DNA of 7,856 nucleotides from NCBI GenBank assembly GCA_026419655.1, contig JANZZA010000169.1:1-7856 (forward strand), read 5' to 3'. A program made the position numbers and the translations under genes. This document shows positions 6,610 through 7,856 of this stretch, piece after piece; position 1 is the first letter of the stretch; each line of letters opens with the position of its first letter. Below the pieces are notes generated by a model. The model was not told the origin of the DNA, made no database searches, and saw only the letters and a program-made list of their open reading frames with translations. The stretch is from Armatimonadota bacterium (lineage in GTDB: Bacteria > Armatimonadota > Zipacnadia > Zipacnadales > FEN-943).

Positions 6610-7856
6610 CTACGGGGCGTTGTGTGACGCATGCTGGCCGACTTGGAAGTCGGAAGTAGTCGCCATGCGCCACCCGCCCAGCCACAGAGCTCCGCAGGCC
6701 ATCAGGCCAAGTGCGAAAATGCCCCAAACCCACCGGCCAAAGCCGAAACGTCGCAGATATGCTGGCCATATGTCTAAGGTGTTACGTAACTCTGCCTTCA
6801 GGTCTTCGCTGACCGCTGCCCTGTCAGCGGTACGTTTCAGAGAAGCACGGTCCAGGGGCTTCCAGCGCAAATGCCTCAGGGTGTGCACCGCGCCGAGAAT
6901 TGGGCTATCGGCCAATCGGTAATAGGTGTCGCTGACACGGCCTCGCTGTGCATCCAATCGGTCCAGGTGTGCCATGTAGAACGCGCCTACGGCCAATACT
7001 TGGACAACGAACCCGAGCAGAGCCGCCGTGGTCGCAATAGCCCTGGGCACGGGCTTGCGCTGCATTGCCCAAAGGCCGGATGGGACGACCAGCCAAGTTA
7101 GAGGGAGTGCTGCGAAGAGAAACCTTGGCCCCCAGCACCATCCCCCAGACCAGTCGGTCCATGCGCTATACAGCAGGAGATGGTAGCCAAATACTCCTGC
7201 CGCAGCCCGGGCAGCAAACCGGTCCTGGTGCCAAAAGCAAGGCCAGCCCCAAAGCGCTATGGCCAAAGGTGGACAGTACAAAAAGACCGACTTGCCAGGA
7301 GAAAGAAGCTGCCCGTATAGACCAATGGGCAAACTATAAAGGCTCAGTCGGTTTGGCCCTCCTGGCCATTGCTCGAAAGGCGACCCGAAACGCGCATAGT
7401 TGTACCAGGCAAAGAGGACGAAGCTGGGCAACAAGAAGAGACCGTACATCACGGCTGCTCCCCAGCGCTGGCTCGCGCGCCCAGAGGCCGCCGCTGCCGC
7501 AGTTCCCAGCACAACAAGGGGCCATACAGCCGGCCGGGTGAGGCCTGCGAACCCTGCCAGGGCCCCGGCAGCCGCCACGGCGGACAGCCGTCCGCCTGCG
7601 CGGGCAGCCCAGAGGTAGTAAAAAGCAGCCAGTAGCAACAGGCCAGCCAGAGGCTCGGAAAAATAGTACCGGGCGTAGGGCCACGCAGGCGACGCAGCCG
7701 CGAATAGCAAGGCAGCCATGAAAGCGGACCGGGGCTCGTGACCAAGCCGTCGCATGAACCAAAACAGTAGCCCGACGGTGACAGCGGTGACGACGGGACA
7801 AAGCAAAGTAACCGCTGCCCTACGGACGAGTTGGGGCGAAGATAGGGACACATAGC
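6610..7856 (-). CDS. Polytopic membrane protein, glycosyltransferase (GT-C/family 39-like), N-terminus beyond the right edge
   Basis: Integral membrane protein that would transfer a sugar from a lipid-linked donor, or otherwise act in envelope glycan assembly; substrate unknown. Numbered from the GTG at 7851, hydrophobic segments lie at about 12-33, 44-55, 66-83, 88-122, 132-150, 187-204, 213-229, 243-263, 271-293 and 373-394. Motifs typical of this group are SPAWPYARYYFSEPLAG (54-70), LTRPAVWPL (104-112), YNYARFGSPF (150-159), LLSPGKSVFLYCPPL (182-196) and GGWCWGPRFLFAALP (236-250). A soluble stretch at about 294-372 separates the last two helices. The frame stays open to the window edge (an extra Tyr codon before the GTG), and these proteins normally have a longer N-terminus with the catalytic acidic loop, so the GTG at 7851 is probably internal and about the first quarter is missing. 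It converges with pilB. Family assignment rests on motif recall and topology, so the exact subfamily is uncertain. Confidence 0.82.
   Translation of the reverse strand, partial: YVSLSSPQLVRRAAVTLLCPVVTAVTVGLLFWFMRRLGHEPRSAFMAALLFAAASPAWPYARYYFSEPLAGLLLLAAFYYLWAARAGGRLSAVAAAGALAGFAGLTRPAVWPLVVLGTAAAAASGRASQRWGAAVMYGLFLLPSFVLFAWYNYARFGSPFEQWPGGPNRLSLYSLPIGLYGQLLSPGKSVFLYCPPLAIALWGWPCFWHQDRFAARAAAGVFGYHLLLYSAWTDWSGGWCWGPRFLFAALPLTWLVVPSGLWAMQRKPVPRAIATTAALLGFVVQVLAVGAFYMAHLDRLDAQRGRVSDTYYRLADSPILGAVHTLRHLRWKPLDRASLKRTADRAAVSEDLKAELRNTLDIWPAYLRRFGFGRWVWGIFALGLMACGALWLGGWRMATTSDFQVGQHASHNAP

Noticed and set aside
7065..7541. Rightward 158-residue open frame
   Set aside because: Antisense shadow of the membrane protein gene, rich in Arg/Gln/Pro as expected from reversed hydrophobic codons.

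Overview
This window is a GC-rich (by eye roughly 60% G+C) bacterial chromosomal segment with five genes: three complete and two cut by the window edges. Exported proteins and a PilB/GspE-type motor ATPase point to a diderm bacterium. The large esterase resembles prolyl-oligopeptidase-like exported proteins that I associate with Planctomycetes, Armatimonadota and related environmental lineages. The QueC carries sequence features I associate with archaeal-type members. I cannot name the organism.

Layout. Positions 1-548 (minus) hold the N-terminal part of a probable exported protein of unknown function that runs off the left edge. It most likely starts at a TTG inside the end of the gene before it. 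Positions 532-3387 (minus) encode a very large exported alpha/beta-hydrolase with beta-rich C-terminal domains. These two genes overlap by 17 bases and read as one leftward transcription unit. Positions 3388-3848 form a divergent intergenic region holding a small 122-bp element with near-perfect 15-bp terminal inverted repeats, followed directly by a perfect 12-bp-stem hairpin. Rightward from there come queC (3849-4598, preQ0 synthase) and a pilB/gspE-type ATPase (4674-6527), separated by 75 bases that contain a 30-bp tandem duplication. After an 82-base convergent gap, a polytopic membrane protein of glycosyltransferase type (6610-7856, minus) runs off the right edge.

How they work together. 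The two leftward genes probably make co-expressed exported proteins, with the second start translationally coupled to the end of the first. QueC supplies the 7-deazaguanine precursor for tRNA queuosine. The ATPase would power a type IV pilus or type II secretion system whose other parts are not in the window. I see no functional link between queC and pilB beyond shared strand and close spacing. I found no tRNA, rRNA, CRISPR array, phage or transposase gene. No new defence or catalytic system is evident. The most unusual items are the cysteine-rich multidomain esterase with its overlapping partner gene and the inverted-repeat element in the divergent promoter region.
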